The notes beneath the pieces are model-generated. The model saw nothing but the letters and a program-made list of their open reading frames with translations. It was not told the origin of the DNA and ran no database searches. Made by a program: the position numbers and the translations under genes. 64,000 nucleotides of DNA, taken from positions 304,018-368,017 of the forward strand of contig CALJPQ010000009.1 in NCBI GenBank assembly GCA_937980645.1, read 5' to 3'. Source of the stretch: an uncultured Saprospiraceae bacterium (GTDB lineage Bacteria > Bacteroidota > Bacteroidia > Chitinophagales > Saprospiraceae). Shown here piece by piece: positions 1 through 8,376 of the stretch. Every line of letters begins with the position of its first letter. Position 1 is the stretch's first letter.

Positions 1-1209
1 TGCAGGCCCTTTGGCCGCCAGTCCGTAATTGAGCGTACCGCTGTGGCAGGCGTCGGCGATGCAAAGTTTGTGCTTGGCCTGGCTTTGCAGCAGGATTTGC
101 TTGATTTCCTCGTGGCGTAGTTTGTTATTGAAACCGTCGTAGTCCACAGGCAGGAAGCAGCCTTCGAGGCCATGCCCACTGAAGAAGAAGAGAATGACGT
201 CGTTTTTGTCGGCCTTGAGGAAGTACTGGCGCATGGCGCGCAGGATGTTTTCGCGCGTAGCGTTTTCGTCCACGAGCACGACGATCTGGTCGTCGGGCAA
301 AGCGCCGCCTTCAGGGCTTTTCAGGAAAGAGTAAAAGCGGTAGGCGTCATCGTCGGTGTAGCGCAGCGAGGGCATGGCGGTGTAGCGCCCTACACCTACC
401 ACGACGGCATAAATCTTGACACCCTGGGTGGCCTCCACCCGCACAGGGTTGTTGGGCAAGACCTCTTCTGAGGTTAGCTCGTGCATGACGTGGCCGTTGA
501 CCCACACGGCGCCAGTAGCGCGGCGGCCTGAATAGAGCACGCCCTGCCCGTTCGGGGCGCCATTGGCCCATTGGCCTTCGTAGCGGTCGCCGCTGGCGTA
601 GTAGCAGATGCCTTTGCCCAATGGAACGCCATTTTGAAACTCCCCTATCCAGCGCGAGCCGTCGGGGTAGTCGTAGTAGCCCGTTCCACTGCGGCAGAAG
701 GTGGTGTTGCAGTTGCGCAGGCCAGCGATGTTGTTGCGACCGCTGTTGTTCGCGGTATTGGCCGTAGCTGAAGAGGTGTTCGTTGAGGTATTGGTAGCGC
801 CATTCGCAGGCGGAGCAGTATTGCTGACCCGCGTCTGGAGTTTGCCGGCTACCCAAAGCCCTTCTTCTACCTGGCCATTTCGATGTACTAACCGCCCCTG
901 GCCATTCTTCTTATTCTCTTTCCAGCTACCGGTATAGTAAGCGTTATCGGGGTAATACATGGTACCCTGACCGTCAAACTTACCAAATTTGAATTCGCCT
1001 TCGTAGCGCTCTTTGGAGGCAAAGTAGTACGTCCCTTGCCCATGCGGCTGGCCGGCTTGCCATTTTCCGACGTAGCGGTCGCCGTTTTTAAACACGTAGG
1101 TGCCTACACCATTGAAGCAATCGCCCTGGACGCATTGGGCAGACAGATTTTGGGACATGCCCATCAACAGGGCAAGCGGCGGGAGGATGAACAAAATAAG
1201 ACCCTTCAT
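1..1209 (-). CDS. Secreted MORN-repeat caspase-like (peptidase C14) protein, 3' end cut by window
   Basis: The frame is open for 403 codons from ATG at 1209 and runs off the left edge, so the C-terminus is missing. Residues 1-24 form a signal peptide ending LSA-Q. Two blocks of MORN-type repeats (G-x-G-x-Y/W-x-x-G-D-x-Y-x-G-x-W) lie at about 34-110 and 165-225, separated by a Thr/Asn/Ala-rich linker. A caspase-fold domain starts near residue 265. The catalytic dyad is visible: His346 in an SGHG motif and Cys388 in a DACHSG motif. These motifs define bacterial caspase homologues (metacaspase/paracaspase-like cysteine proteases). MORN repeats usually bind membranes or proteins. The signal peptide places it in the periplasm or outside the cell. 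Substrate and role are unknown. It is divergent from the downstream DUF4920 gene. Confidence 0.88.
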   Translation of the reverse strand, partial: MKGLILFILPPLALLMGMSQNLSAQCVQGDCFNGVGTYVFKNGDRYVGKWQAGQPHGQGTYYFASKERYEGEFKFGKFDGQGTMYYPDNAYYTGSWKENKKNGQGRLVHRNGQVEEGLWVAGKLQTRVSNTAPPANGATNTSTNTSSATANTANNSGRNNIAGLRNCNTTFCRSGTGYYDYPDGSRWIGEFQNGVPLGKGICYYASGDRYEGQWANGAPNGQGVLYSGRRATGAVWVNGHVMHELTSEEVLPNNPVRVEATQGVKIYAVVVGVGRYTAMPSLRYTDDDAYRFYSFLKSPEGGALPDDQIVVLVDENATRENILRAMRQYFLKADKNDVILFFFSGHGLEGCFLPVDYDGFNNKLRHEEIKQILLQSQAKHKLCIADACHSGTLNYGLAAKGPA

Positions 1210-1410
1210 AGGAGTGCGATTTTGGATGGGTGGTTAAAACGAATGTTAAAACGTAAGAAGGGTGCAAATACTGTTAAGCAAAGATTAAAGGCCATGCACC
1301 TGGGCCTCGAGGTGCGAAGGTCGTAAAAGCGTTTGAGCCGACACGTGTACGGGAAACATTGCTGTTTTTCCGAATACTGTGCCAGATGCGCTACGTAGTG
1401 CCTTGCGCTG

Positions 1411-1418
1411 TACCTTTG
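1411..1418 (+). promoter_or_regulatory. Candidate -7 box TACCTTTG
   Basis: An exact match to the Bacteroidota -7 consensus TAnnTTTG lies 57 bp before the DUF4920 start codon. No clear -33 TTG is seen at the usual spacing. Confidence 0.45.
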
Positions 1419-1474
1419 CATTCGGCTAAGGAACACCTTTATCACTGATTTTCAAATTTTTAAACAAGCAAGCC

Positions 1475-1972
1475 ATGCTCAAAAAAATTCTTTTTTTCGC
1501 ACCTGTTGTCGCGTTGCTTTCGGCGTGTGGGCAGCAACCTTCCAACTCGGGCAATGCCCAGGCGCCTGAAGTGGAGCAAAGCTTTGGCGCTCCGACCACG
1601 CCGGACGGCGCTATTCCTTACACAGAACTGGCCGCGCGAATGGGCGATCGGGACTCCTTGCCCGTCAAAATCATCGGTCGCGTGGGTGAAGTCTGCCAGA
1701 AGAAAGGCTGTTGGATGACCATTGTCGCCGAGAGCACCGACCTGCCCGAGATGCGCGTAACGTTCAAGGACTACGCATTCTTCATGCCCAAAGACCTGGC
1801 TGGCAAGCGCGTGGTTATTGACGGCTTCGCGTACATTTCTGAAACCTCCGTGGAGGAGCTGCGCCACTATGCCGAGGATGCTGGCAAGTCGCCCGACGAG
1901 ATTGCCGGCATTACCGAGCCGCTTCGCGAAGTGGCCTTTGAGGCCGCCGGAGTACTGGTGTTGAAAAATTAA
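1475..1972 (+). CDS. DUF4920 family lipoprotein
   Basis: This 165-aa protein has an N-terminal lipoprotein signal with lipobox LLSAC (Cys18), so it should be lipid-anchored in the cell envelope. The rest matches the DUF4920 pattern: FGAP near the start, a strand leading to a CQKKGCWM motif at about residue 73, then an MRVTFKDYxFFxPKDLxGK segment. The two Cys residues in CxxxGC could form a disulfide or bind metal; this is inference. The family has no established function. The gene stands alone between a candidate promoter and a strong terminator, and is convergent with the cyclase gene. Confidence 0.88.
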   Translation: MLKKILFFAPVVALLSACGQQPSNSGNAQAPEVEQSFGAPTTPDGAIPYTELAARMGDRDSLPVKIIGRVGEVCQKKGCWMTIVAESTDLPEMRVTFKDYAFFMPKDLAGKRVVIDGFAYISETSVEELRHYAEDAGKSPDEIAGITEPLREVAFEAAGVLVLKN

Positions 1973-1990
1973 GGGCTTATTGACCTACTT

Positions 1991-2034
1991 AACGCCCTTT
2001 CGGAGGCCTATCAGAGGCTCCGAAAGGGCGTTTT
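1991..2034 (+). terminator. Intrinsic terminator between convergent genes
   Basis: The arms at 1991-2005 and 2018-2032 pair perfectly over 15 bp, followed by a bulge and three further pairs and a short loop, then TTTT. The T-run overlaps the stop codon of the convergent cyclase gene, whose stop is at 2033-2035. Confidence 0.85.
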
Positions 2035-3658
2035 AGTACTTCATATCGCGCACGCCGGTTACATAGAACATCTCCATGGGTGCCTTATTTTTAGCGGAGA
2101 TAAGGCCGCGGGGTTGCCACTCAAATTCGTATTTGGCCTTCCAGTAAGCGCCTTCGCTGACGTTGACGTGCCCTGGCTCGCAGGCCTCTTCTACGCGAGC
2201 AGCAATGTTGACGGTGTCGCCCCAGATGTCATAGGCAAACTTCTTTTCGCCTACCACGCCGGCCACGACCGGGCCAGTGTGGATGCCGACGCGTGCTTCA
2301 AAGTAAGGCAGGCCCTGAGCCATGCGTTCCGCCTTGCGATGGAGCAAGAAGTCCTGAATCTGTAAGGCCGCCTTCACCATATCGGATGGGCTGGCGTTTT
2401 TGTCTGATAACAGGCCGCTTGCGCAGATGTAAGCATCCCCAACGGTCTTGATTTTTTCGATGCGGTATTGCCCAATAATGTGGTCGAACGTCCTGAAACA
2501 GTGGTCTATTTCTTCCACCAGCTGCTCTGGAGTCAATCGCTCGGCCACATGGGTGAAGCCGACAAAGTCCACGAACATAACAGTAGCATCTTCATGCTTT
2601 CGAGGGGCTACTCTTTTTTGTGCTTTTAGCTCCTGGGCGATAGCAGGTGGCAGAATATTGAGAAGTAGTTCCTCACTACGCTGCCGCTCTTTTTCGATGA
2701 TCTCATTTTGACGTGCCAGGGTCTTGGCCGTGCGCTGCTTGCTCTGGTAAAGCAGGAATAGCAACGCTGCGATAATCAGAATAACCGCTGAAATGACGAG
2801 CAGCAGGTTGCGGGCCGCCTCCGATTTCTGGCGCTCCACTTCCAGCTGGGCGGCGATGGCTTTTTGTTTTTGAATTTCACGCTCTTGCTGGGCCTTAATC
2901 ATAGAGTCGAGCATCTGGCTTTCCGTCATCGTTTTCAGCAGGCGGTTTTTGACTTTTTCTAAGGAGTCGGCCTGTCGTCGGGTTTCTGAAATTTCGGCCT
3001 CGCGCTTGCCTAATTCCTGCTGCGAGAGGGTCTGTACCTGTTGTATCTGTTGTTTGTACGTGGTCTCTATTTCCTGGGTTTTGCCCGAGAGTTGAGCGAT
3101 TTGCTCTTTGAGGCTTCGATTTTCGGCCTCTAAGGCGGCTATCTGGCCCTCCAGGCGGCGAGTAACATCGCCACCAGGAGCGCTTCGGCCCGTATTTTCC
3201 TGCAGGTAGCTGATCATTTCCTGGCTCCATTTGAGGGCTTCCTGAAAGTTTTTCTGCTCTTTGCTGATGTTCATCAGCCTTTCGGCGGCAGCCAGGGCCA
3301 CGTCGCGGTGGCCGTAGTTGCGGGCAGTGTTCCAGGCCTCGAGCAGGCGAGATGAGGCCTCTGGGTACTTCTTTCGGCGGTATTGGGCGTCGCCGCTGAG
3401 CAGGATAGCGTCGGAGGCCATGCGCTTTTCGTTCAGCTGGATGGCCAATTCGTAGGCCTGATACGCCAGGTCGGAAGCCTCGGCAAAGTTGCGCGCATTC
3501 ATCAGCGCCTGGGCCAGATCGTAGCTGATCTGCATGCGCTCGTTCTTCGTCTGCGCTTTGCGCAAATTTGCCCTCAACTCGGCTACCGACTGTGCCGCAA
3601 GCGCCGAAGCAAGGCCCAAACAGGCCAAGCATACAACCAAAAATGCGGGAAATTTCAT
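2033..3658 (-). CDS. Membrane class III adenylate cyclase with periplasmic TPR/coiled-coil sensor region
   Basis: I chose the start at 3658 because it gives a clean signal peptide (residues 1-22, ending ALAAQ); an upstream in-frame start would bury it. The 541-aa protein has helical TPR-like repeats (about 25-150), a long coiled coil (165-280), a transmembrane helix (about 285-304), a short linker and a class III cyclase domain (about 355-540). Metal-binding Asp364 and Asp408, the adenine-specifying pair Lys404 and Asp477, and transition-state Asn484 and Arg488 are all present, so it should make cAMP rather than cGMP. The layout implies that a periplasmic signal controls cytoplasmic cAMP. It is divergent from the DUF1015 gene. 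Confidence 0.88.
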   Translation of the reverse strand: MKFPAFLVVCLACLGLASALAAQSVAELRANLRKAQTKNERMQISYDLAQALMNARNFAEASDLAYQAYELAIQLNEKRMASDAILLSGDAQYRRKKYPEASSRLLEAWNTARNYGHRDVALAAAERLMNISKEQKNFQEALKWSQEMISYLQENTGRSAPGGDVTRRLEGQIAALEAENRSLKEQIAQLSGKTQEIETTYKQQIQQVQTLSQQELGKREAEISETRRQADSLEKVKNRLLKTMTESQMLDSMIKAQQEREIQKQKAIAAQLEVERQKSEAARNLLLVISAVILIIAALLFLLYQSKQRTAKTLARQNEIIEKERQRSEELLLNILPPAIAQELKAQKRVAPRKHEDATVMFVDFVGFTHVAERLTPEQLVEEIDHCFRTFDHIIGQYRIEKIKTVGDAYICASGLLSDKNASPSDMVKAALQIQDFLLHRKAERMAQGLPYFEARVGIHTGPVVAGVVGEKKFAYDIWGDTVNIAARVEEACEPGHVNVSEGAYWKAKYEFEWQPRGLISAKNKAPMEMFYVTGVRDMKY

Positions 3659-3750
3659 GACCAAAACCCGGCTTTTTACACCTGTGGCTAAAGTGAGGCC
3701 CAAAAGTGAAAATTTCTTTCCGAACGCCCGCAGCAAAAAGCCAATGCCAG

Positions 3751-3758
3751 TACTTTTA
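3751..3758 (+). promoter_or_regulatory. Candidate -7 box TACTTTTA
   Basis: One mismatch to TAnnTTTG, 25 bp before the preferred DUF1015 start codon at 3784. No clear -33 element. Confidence 0.3.
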
Positions 3759-3783
3759 CCCGCCTAATCTGGCAAAAACACTT

Positions 3784-4905
3784 ATGCACATTCACCCTTT
3801 CCGGGCTATCTACCCCATCTTTGAGCGCATCCCCTCTCCCGACGATTTCTGCGCCAACGCCAAACACGCCTTCTTGGATTATCAGCGCGACCAATTGCTG
3901 ACGCAGGTAGAGCAGCTGGCCATTTTTGTCTATCAAATTCAGACCGCCCACCGCACCCACACCGGCATCATTGCCGCCAACGACCTGGATGACTTCCATA
4001 AAGGAAAAGTCAAAAGGCACGAACGCACCCTGAGCGAACGCGAATTGCGCCAGCAAGAGCTCCTGCTGCGCTGGGGGGCCATCCTCAAACCCGTGCTGCT
4101 CACCTTCCCCCCAGTACCTGACCTGAACACCTGGATGCAAAACTTCATTGAAACCCACGAACCGCTCTTCACCGTCCACTTCGCCAACGAACAGCAAACC
4201 CACCGCGCCTGGATGCTCAGCGACGCTGACCAGATTCAGTACCTGCAACAACTCTTCGATCAGCAAGTCCCCGACGTTTACATCGCCGACGGACACCACC
4301 GCACCTCCACCCTCGCCCTCCTGCGCCAACAGCAAGCACAACATCCAGACATGGACTTCGGGCGCCTCTTCTGCGCCTACTTCGCTACCGACCAGCTGGA
4401 CATCTTAGACTACAATCGGGTCGTCGAAGGGCTGAATGGCCTCCAGCCCGAGGTATTCTTCCGCCATTTGGGACACCTGTGCACCATTCAATACGTGGAG
4501 CACCCCAGAAAGCCGCGACATAAATATGAAATGAAAATGCTCTTCCGCGACCACTGGTACCGCCTCCACTGGCAGCCCGAACTGCTCCAGCACGCCCAGC
4601 GCAACAACCCATTGCCCGCACTGCTCGACGTCTCGCTGCTCAACGAGTATATCCTGCAGGGCCTCCTTGGCATCCAGGACGTGCGCACCGACACGCGCAT
4701 CACCTACATCGAGGGCACCAAAGGCCTCAAAGGCATCCGAAAGGCCGTCGGCCAGCACCCCGAACGCATCGGCTTCGTACTCCATCCAGTCGCTTTCGAC
4801 GACATGATGCGCATCGCCGACGCCGGCGAAACCCTGCCGCCCAAAAGCACCTACTTCGAGCCGAGAATGAAGTCGGGGACACTCATCAAGCCGCTGCGGA
4901 AATAG
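3784..4905 (+). CDS. DUF1015 family protein
   Basis: The start at 3784 is preferred over an in-frame ATG at 3706 because family members begin with a short M-x-I-x-PFRAIxP motif, seen here as MHIHPFRAIYP, and because the earlier start would overlap the putative promoter. The 373-aa cytoplasmic protein carries the DUF1015 signatures YxADGHHRTSTL and later FCAYF and DYNRVV, and ends with a PPKSTYFEPRMKSGTLI segment typical of the family. The family is widespread and some members are annotated as SpoU-methylase-associated or phosphatase-like. No firm function is known. It stands alone between the divergent cyclase and lipA. Confidence 0.85.
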   Translation: MHIHPFRAIYPIFERIPSPDDFCANAKHAFLDYQRDQLLTQVEQLAIFVYQIQTAHRTHTGIIAANDLDDFHKGKVKRHERTLSERELRQQELLLRWGAILKPVLLTFPPVPDLNTWMQNFIETHEPLFTVHFANEQQTHRAWMLSDADQIQYLQQLFDQQVPDVYIADGHHRTSTLALLRQQQAQHPDMDFGRLFCAYFATDQLDILDYNRVVEGLNGLQPEVFFRHLGHLCTIQYVEHPRKPRHKYEMKMLFRDHWYRLHWQPELLQHAQRNNPLPALLDVSLLNEYILQGLLGIQDVRTDTRITYIEGTKGLKGIRKAVGQHPERIGFVLHPVAFDDMMRIADAGETLPPKSTYFEPRMKSGTLIKPLRK

Positions 4906-5026
4906 TAATTATCTGACCTAATACTATCGCCAACCATTCCATCGCTCGGCGCGTTTAAAGGCACTGCGGCTTTGAAGCCAAAGGCGCAATCTGTGGCCCT
5001 TTCCGGTAGAACTGCTCAAAGTCGCG

Positions 5027-5034
5027 TACCTTAG
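5027..5034 (+). promoter_or_regulatory. Candidate -7 box TACCTTAG upstream of lipA
   Basis: One mismatch to TAnnTTTG, about 40 bp upstream of the lipA start. There is no convincing -33 element. Confidence 0.3.
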
Positions 5035-5075
5035 CGCAAAAAAACGACCATACCTGCCGAATACTTGCCCAGCCC

Positions 5076-5954
5076 ATGCTCGAACTTCCCATCGTCAGCG
5101 ATACATCACCTGCGCGCACCAAACGGCCCGAATGGCTTAAAGTGCGCCTGCCTATGGGCGAAAATTACCGTATGGTGCGCAGCATTGTGGACGAGTTCCA
5201 GCTGCATACTATCTGCCAGAGCGGCAACTGCCCCAACATGGGCGAATGCTGGGGCGCCGGCACGGCCACCTTCATGATCTTGGGCAATGTGTGCACGCGC
5301 TCGTGCTCCTTCTGCGCCGTCAAGACTGGGCGGCCCACCGAGTATGACGAGGACGAGCCGCGTCGCGTGGCCGAGGCCATCTGGCTCATGCGCGTCAAGC
5401 ACGCCGTTATCACCTCCGTCAACCGCGACGAGCTCAAAGACCGCGGAGCCGAAATCTGGTATCGCACCGTGCGTGCCGTCAAAGAGCGCTGCCCCGAAAC
5501 CACCATTGAAACGCTCATCCCTGACACTAAGGCCAACTGGGAGGCCCTCGAACGCATGATCAGTGCCGGCCAGGAAGTGGTCAGCCACAACATGGAAACC
5601 GTGCGTAGCCTCTACCGAAAAGTGCGCCCACAGGCCAAGTACGAGCGCAGCTTAGAACAAATACGCCGCATCAAAGCCTACGGCAAACGCACCAAAAGCG
5701 GCATCATGGTTGGCTTAGGCGAAACCAAAGACGAGGTTTTCCAGCTCATGGATGACCTCTTGGAAAACGGCTGCGACATCCTGACCATAGGCCAGTATCT
5801 GCAGCCCACGAAGATGCACTTAGACGTGGCGGAGTTCGTGCATCCTGACATGTTTGCCGAATACAGAGAAGTGGGCTTAACCAAAGGCTTTAAGTACGTG
5901 GAAAGCGGGCCGTTGGTGCGTTCCAGCTATCATGCAGAACGGCATGTCTTTTAA
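5076..5954 (+). CDS. lipA: Lipoyl synthase
   Basis: This radical-SAM enzyme inserts two sulfur atoms into protein-bound octanoyl groups to make lipoyl cofactors for 2-oxoacid dehydrogenases and the glycine cleavage system. The 292-aa length is normal. The auxiliary cluster cysteines are Cys47, Cys52 and Cys58 ([12 protein letters not shown]). The radical-SAM cysteines are Cys73, Cys77 and Cys80 (CTRSCSFC). The conserved C-terminal RSSYHA segment, whose Ser ligates the auxiliary cluster, is present near the end. The downstream epimerase gene starts 18 bp later and is probably co-transcribed. Confidence 0.97.
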   Translation: MLELPIVSDTSPARTKRPEWLKVRLPMGENYRMVRSIVDEFQLHTICQSGNCPNMGECWGAGTATFMILGNVCTRSCSFCAVKTGRPTEYDEDEPRRVAEAIWLMRVKHAVITSVNRDELKDRGAEIWYRTVRAVKERCPETTIETLIPDTKANWEALERMISAGQEVVSHNMETVRSLYRKVRPQAKYERSLEQIRRIKAYGKRTKSGIMVGLGETKDEVFQLMDDLLENGCDILTIGQYLQPTKMHLDVAEFVHPDMFAEYREVGLTKGFKYVESGPLVRSSYHAERHVF

Positions 5955-5972
5955 GCGAGTGCTGTCATTTTT

Positions 5973-6875
5973 ATGGGAAAAACAATTCTCGTTGCCGGTG
6001 GTAGTGGCTTCATTGGCGTCCGATTGGTTGAAATGCTGCAAGCACAGGGCCACAGCGTCCGCCTACTGACGCGCACCCCGCGCGCCCCACACCATTACGC
6101 CTGGGACCCCATCGCTGGTCGGATAGACGATGCCGCCGTGCAGGGCGCTGATGTGGTCATCAATCTGGCCGGTGCGGGCATTGCTGAAAAGCGCTGGACG
6201 CCTGCGCGCAAACAGCTCATCATTGCCAGCCGCGTGGAAAGCGCGCGTGTCTTGCTCGGTGCTTTTCAACGGCTCCAGCATTCGCCCGAAGCCTATCTGG
6301 CTGCTTCTGCCATTGGCTACTACGGCAACTCCGGCGAGCGCTGGATGACGGAAGAAGATCCACCCGCCGACCAGGGTTTTCTGAGCATCTCGACCATCGA
6401 GTGGGAGCGCGCCACCGAAACCATTAGCGCCTCGGGTATCCGCACCGTCGCCTTCCGCATCGGCATCGTGCTCGAACAATCGGGCGGTGCTCTGCGCGAG
6501 ATCATCCGCCCGCTGCGCTTCGGCATTGGCGCCTACTTCGCCGACGGGCAGGCCTGGTACTCGTGGATCCACCGCGACGACGTATGCCGCATGTTCCTGT
6601 GGGCCATAGAAAACCCTCGCGCCGAGGGCATCTACAACGCCGTGGCGCCTCACCCCGTGCGCAATCGCGAATTAGTGCAGGCCACCGCGCGTGCTATGGG
6701 GCGCTGGGCCATCCCTGCGCCTGCGCCCGCTTTTGCCCTGTGCCTGATGCTGGGCGAGATGGCCGACGTCGTGCTCAACAGCACCCGCGTATCGGCAGCG
6801 AAAATCCTGCAGGCGGGCTTCTCCTTTCAGTACCCACAATTAGAAGACGCGCTGGCCAACATCTTCAGGCGATAA
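5973..6875 (+). CDS. TIGR01777 family NAD(P)-dependent epimerase (YfcH-like)
   Basis: This 300-aa extended short-chain dehydrogenase has the N-terminal Rossmann motif GGSGFIG at residues 9-15. It also has the family markers NLAGAGI, SAIGYYG (the Tyr of the active site), a WYSWIHRDD segment and a C-terminal DUF1731-type domain with LMLGEMADVVLNSTRV. Members are related to E. coli YfcH and plant SulA-like proteins. The substrate is not established. It sits directly behind lipA, which suggests co-expression without proving a shared pathway. Confidence 0.9.
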   Translation: MGKTILVAGGSGFIGVRLVEMLQAQGHSVRLLTRTPRAPHHYAWDPIAGRIDDAAVQGADVVINLAGAGIAEKRWTPARKQLIIASRVESARVLLGAFQRLQHSPEAYLAASAIGYYGNSGERWMTEEDPPADQGFLSISTIEWERATETISASGIRTVAFRIGIVLEQSGGALREIIRPLRFGIGAYFADGQAWYSWIHRDDVCRMFLWAIENPRAEGIYNAVAPHPVRNRELVQATARAMGRWAIPAPAPAFALCLMLGEMADVVLNSTRVSAAKILQAGFSFQYPQLEDALANIFRR

Positions 6876-7167
6876 CGCTGCCGGCCAATCTTGCCGCTAA
6901 AACCGACGCGAACGCTCGAGCATCTAAGAGCTTGTTCGCACGAAGCAAAAGACCACCGGAGGCATAGGGTACGCCATTGCTCCATCAGCCGGAGGTGGCC
7001 TGCCTCCCTGCACACGGCAGTTGTACACCTGTTTTTGGAGAGGTGTACCCTCTGGTGAGGCCGCCCAAAACACCCTGCTCTGCCTCAAAGGCGCCGTTCG
7101 TCGGAAAAATTTCGCCGAATTCTAAAAAAATTAACCTCTAATCGCACCACATAGAAAGGGTAGTTTT
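6876..7167. other. Intergenic region with a hairpin
   Basis: No convincing gene is seen. An 8-bp perfect inverted repeat, GTACACCT at 7023-7030 and AGGTGTAC at 7041-7048, has a 10-nt loop and no T-run. The stretch just before 7168 is AT-rich, as expected upstream of a promoter. Confidence 0.5.
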
Positions 7168-7175
7168 TACCTTTG
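7168..7175 (+). promoter_or_regulatory. -7 box TACCTTTG of a small transcription unit
   Basis: Exact TAnnTTTG match after an AT-rich tract. It lies two bases before a perfect 12-bp dyad and about 230 bp before a terminator. It predicts a transcript starting near 7181. Confidence 0.5.
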
Positions 7176-7176
7176 G

Positions 7177-7209
7177 GCCTGAACTCAGGCGCATGTTCTG
7201 AGTTCAGGC
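7177..7209 (+). promoter_or_regulatory. Perfect 12-bp inverted repeat at the predicted transcript start
   Basis: GCCTGAACTCAG at 7177-7188 and its exact reverse complement at 7198-7209 flank a 9-nt loop. Placed directly after the -7 box, it could be a repressor operator or a 5' RNA stem-loop. The sequence alone does not decide which. Confidence 0.6.
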
Positions 7210-7251
7210 ACTTCTCCTATCTTCTCTCATAATCTAAACCGTTTCTGCACT

Positions 7252-7341
7252 ATGCTCATTTTGTACATTGCCCTCCTCGCACTTGTAATAGTGCGCGTTG
7301 CGCCCAGAATGGCCCATCTCTGGGGCAGCTTCGCTCGCTGA
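7252..7341 (+). CDS. Putative 29-aa single-span membrane peptide
   Basis: The ORF begins with ATG at 7252 and ends with TGA at 7341. Residues 2-14 are a continuous hydrophobic run, followed by Arg15 and a short amphipathic tail with Pro18, Arg19, His22 and Trp24 that ends FAR. It lies inside a small predicted transcript with its own promoter and terminator. The stop codon is in an 8-bp perfect stem (7334-7341 with 7353-7360). No homologous family is recognised. It may be a toxin-like or regulatory membrane peptide. Alternatively the ORF is fortuitous and the transcript is a non-coding RNA. No Shine-Dalgarno is visible, which is common in Bacteroidota. Confidence 0.4.
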   Translation: MLILYIALLALVIVRVAPRMAHLWGSFAR

Positions 7342-7405
7342 AATCGGGATACTCAGCGAGTACGTATAATCCCTTCCTACCTCGTTTTCCCGTCAAAAAT
7401 ACGAG

Positions 7406-7440
7406 CAGAGCCGCCTGTATCGGGCGGCTCTGTTTGTTTA
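7406..7440 (+). terminator. Intrinsic terminator of the small transcript
   Basis: CAGAGCCGCC at 7406-7415 pairs perfectly with 7423-7432 across a 7-nt loop and is followed by TTTGTTTA. Confidence 0.8.
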
Positions 7441-7558
7441 AGCGCAAGGGCAAAAGGTTACTTTTTTCTGGCCTCCGGCATAAGCATGGCGCCAGACATT
7501 TCCGCACATTTGCGGCGCCGAAGTACACGCTGTTTCTTCACGCAAATACAAAACGGCC

Positions 7559-7566
7559 TACCTTTG
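7559..7566 (+). promoter_or_regulatory. -7 box TACCTTTG upstream of exbB
   Basis: Exact TAnnTTTG match 60 bp before the chosen exbB start codon, placed after the upstream terminator. The -33 element is unclear. Confidence 0.5.
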
Positions 7567-7626
7567 GCGTTTGCAAGCGCGCATAGAAACAATACGTTTA
7601 CTAACCCAGTACGCATTCTTCGCCGT

Positions 7627-8334
7627 ATGAGTTCATCCTTTCTGTTTGCCACATTCTGGTTCTTGCAATTCCTGCCCGCTACCCAGACACCCGAAACCGT
7701 AACACACAAAAGCCTGCTGGACACCTTTATGGGCAACACCACGTCCAGCATGGCGATGTTCTTCATTCTGGTGTTTCTGTCCATCGCCGCCGTTTACATC
7801 ATCATCGAGCGCTACCTGACCATCAAGCGCGCCGGGCGCGTGGACCAAAACTTCATGAACAGCATCCGGGCCAGTGTGGAAAGCGGCAACCTCCAGGCCG
7901 CCAAGGCGCTGTGCCAGAGCGTGGATGCTCCCATGGCCCGCATGGTTGAAAAAGGCTTAGACCGCATCGGCAAGCCGCTGGAAGACATCAACAAGGCTAT
8001 TGAAAATGTGGGCAACTTGGAATTGCTCAAATTGGAGCGCAACCTCTCTACCCTGGCCTCCATCTCCGGCCTGGGGCCTATGTTCGGGCTGTTGGGTACG
8101 GTGTTGGGCCTTATCCTGTCGTTCCAAGACATGTCCACCGCCGAAAACGTAACGCCGCAAGTGCTTTCCAGCGGTATCTATCAGGCCCTCACCAGTACCG
8201 CCATGGGCTTGGTGGTGTCTATCGTGGCCATGGCTGGCTACAACGTGCTGGTGTCTAACTTAGATAAAGTGGTGTATAAAATGGAATACACCGCCCTTCA
8301 ATTCATGGACCTGCTGCAAGAGCCTTCGCGTTAA
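7627..8334 (+). CDS. exbB: ExbB/TolQ/MotA family proton-channel protein
   Basis: The start at 7627 follows the -7 box and gives a normal 235-aa protein; a longer frame upstream would run into the promoter. Three membrane segments are visible: about residues 38-65, a central one in the ISGLGPMFGLLGTVLGLI region, and a third in the TSTAMGLVVSIVAMAGYN region. These match the MotA_TolQ_ExbB proton-channel domain. With ExbD and the TonB-like protein downstream it should form an inner-membrane motor that uses the proton gradient to energise outer-membrane receptors. Confidence 0.92.
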   Translation: MSSSFLFATFWFLQFLPATQTPETVTHKSLLDTFMGNTTSSMAMFFILVFLSIAAVYIIIERYLTIKRAGRVDQNFMNSIRASVESGNLQAAKALCQSVDAPMARMVEKGLDRIGKPLEDINKAIENVGNLELLKLERNLSTLASISGLGPMFGLLGTVLGLILSFQDMSTAENVTPQVLSSGIYQALTSTAMGLVVSIVAMAGYNVLVSNLDKVVYKMEYTALQFMDLLQEPSR

Positions 8335-8376
8335 GGGCGTTCACCCATCTCCTCATCCCAACATCGGAAAAATACC

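Larger units (their letters stand above)
7181..7440 (+). ncRNA. Candidate small structured transcript (about 255 nt)
   Basis: It is bounded by the TACCTTTG -7 box at 7168 and an intrinsic terminator ending near 7440. Two further perfect stems fall inside or at the start of it (7177-7209 and 7334-7360). It does not resemble tmRNA, RNase P RNA or SRP RNA. It may be an mRNA for the 29-codon ORF, an sRNA, or both. Confidence 0.4.
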
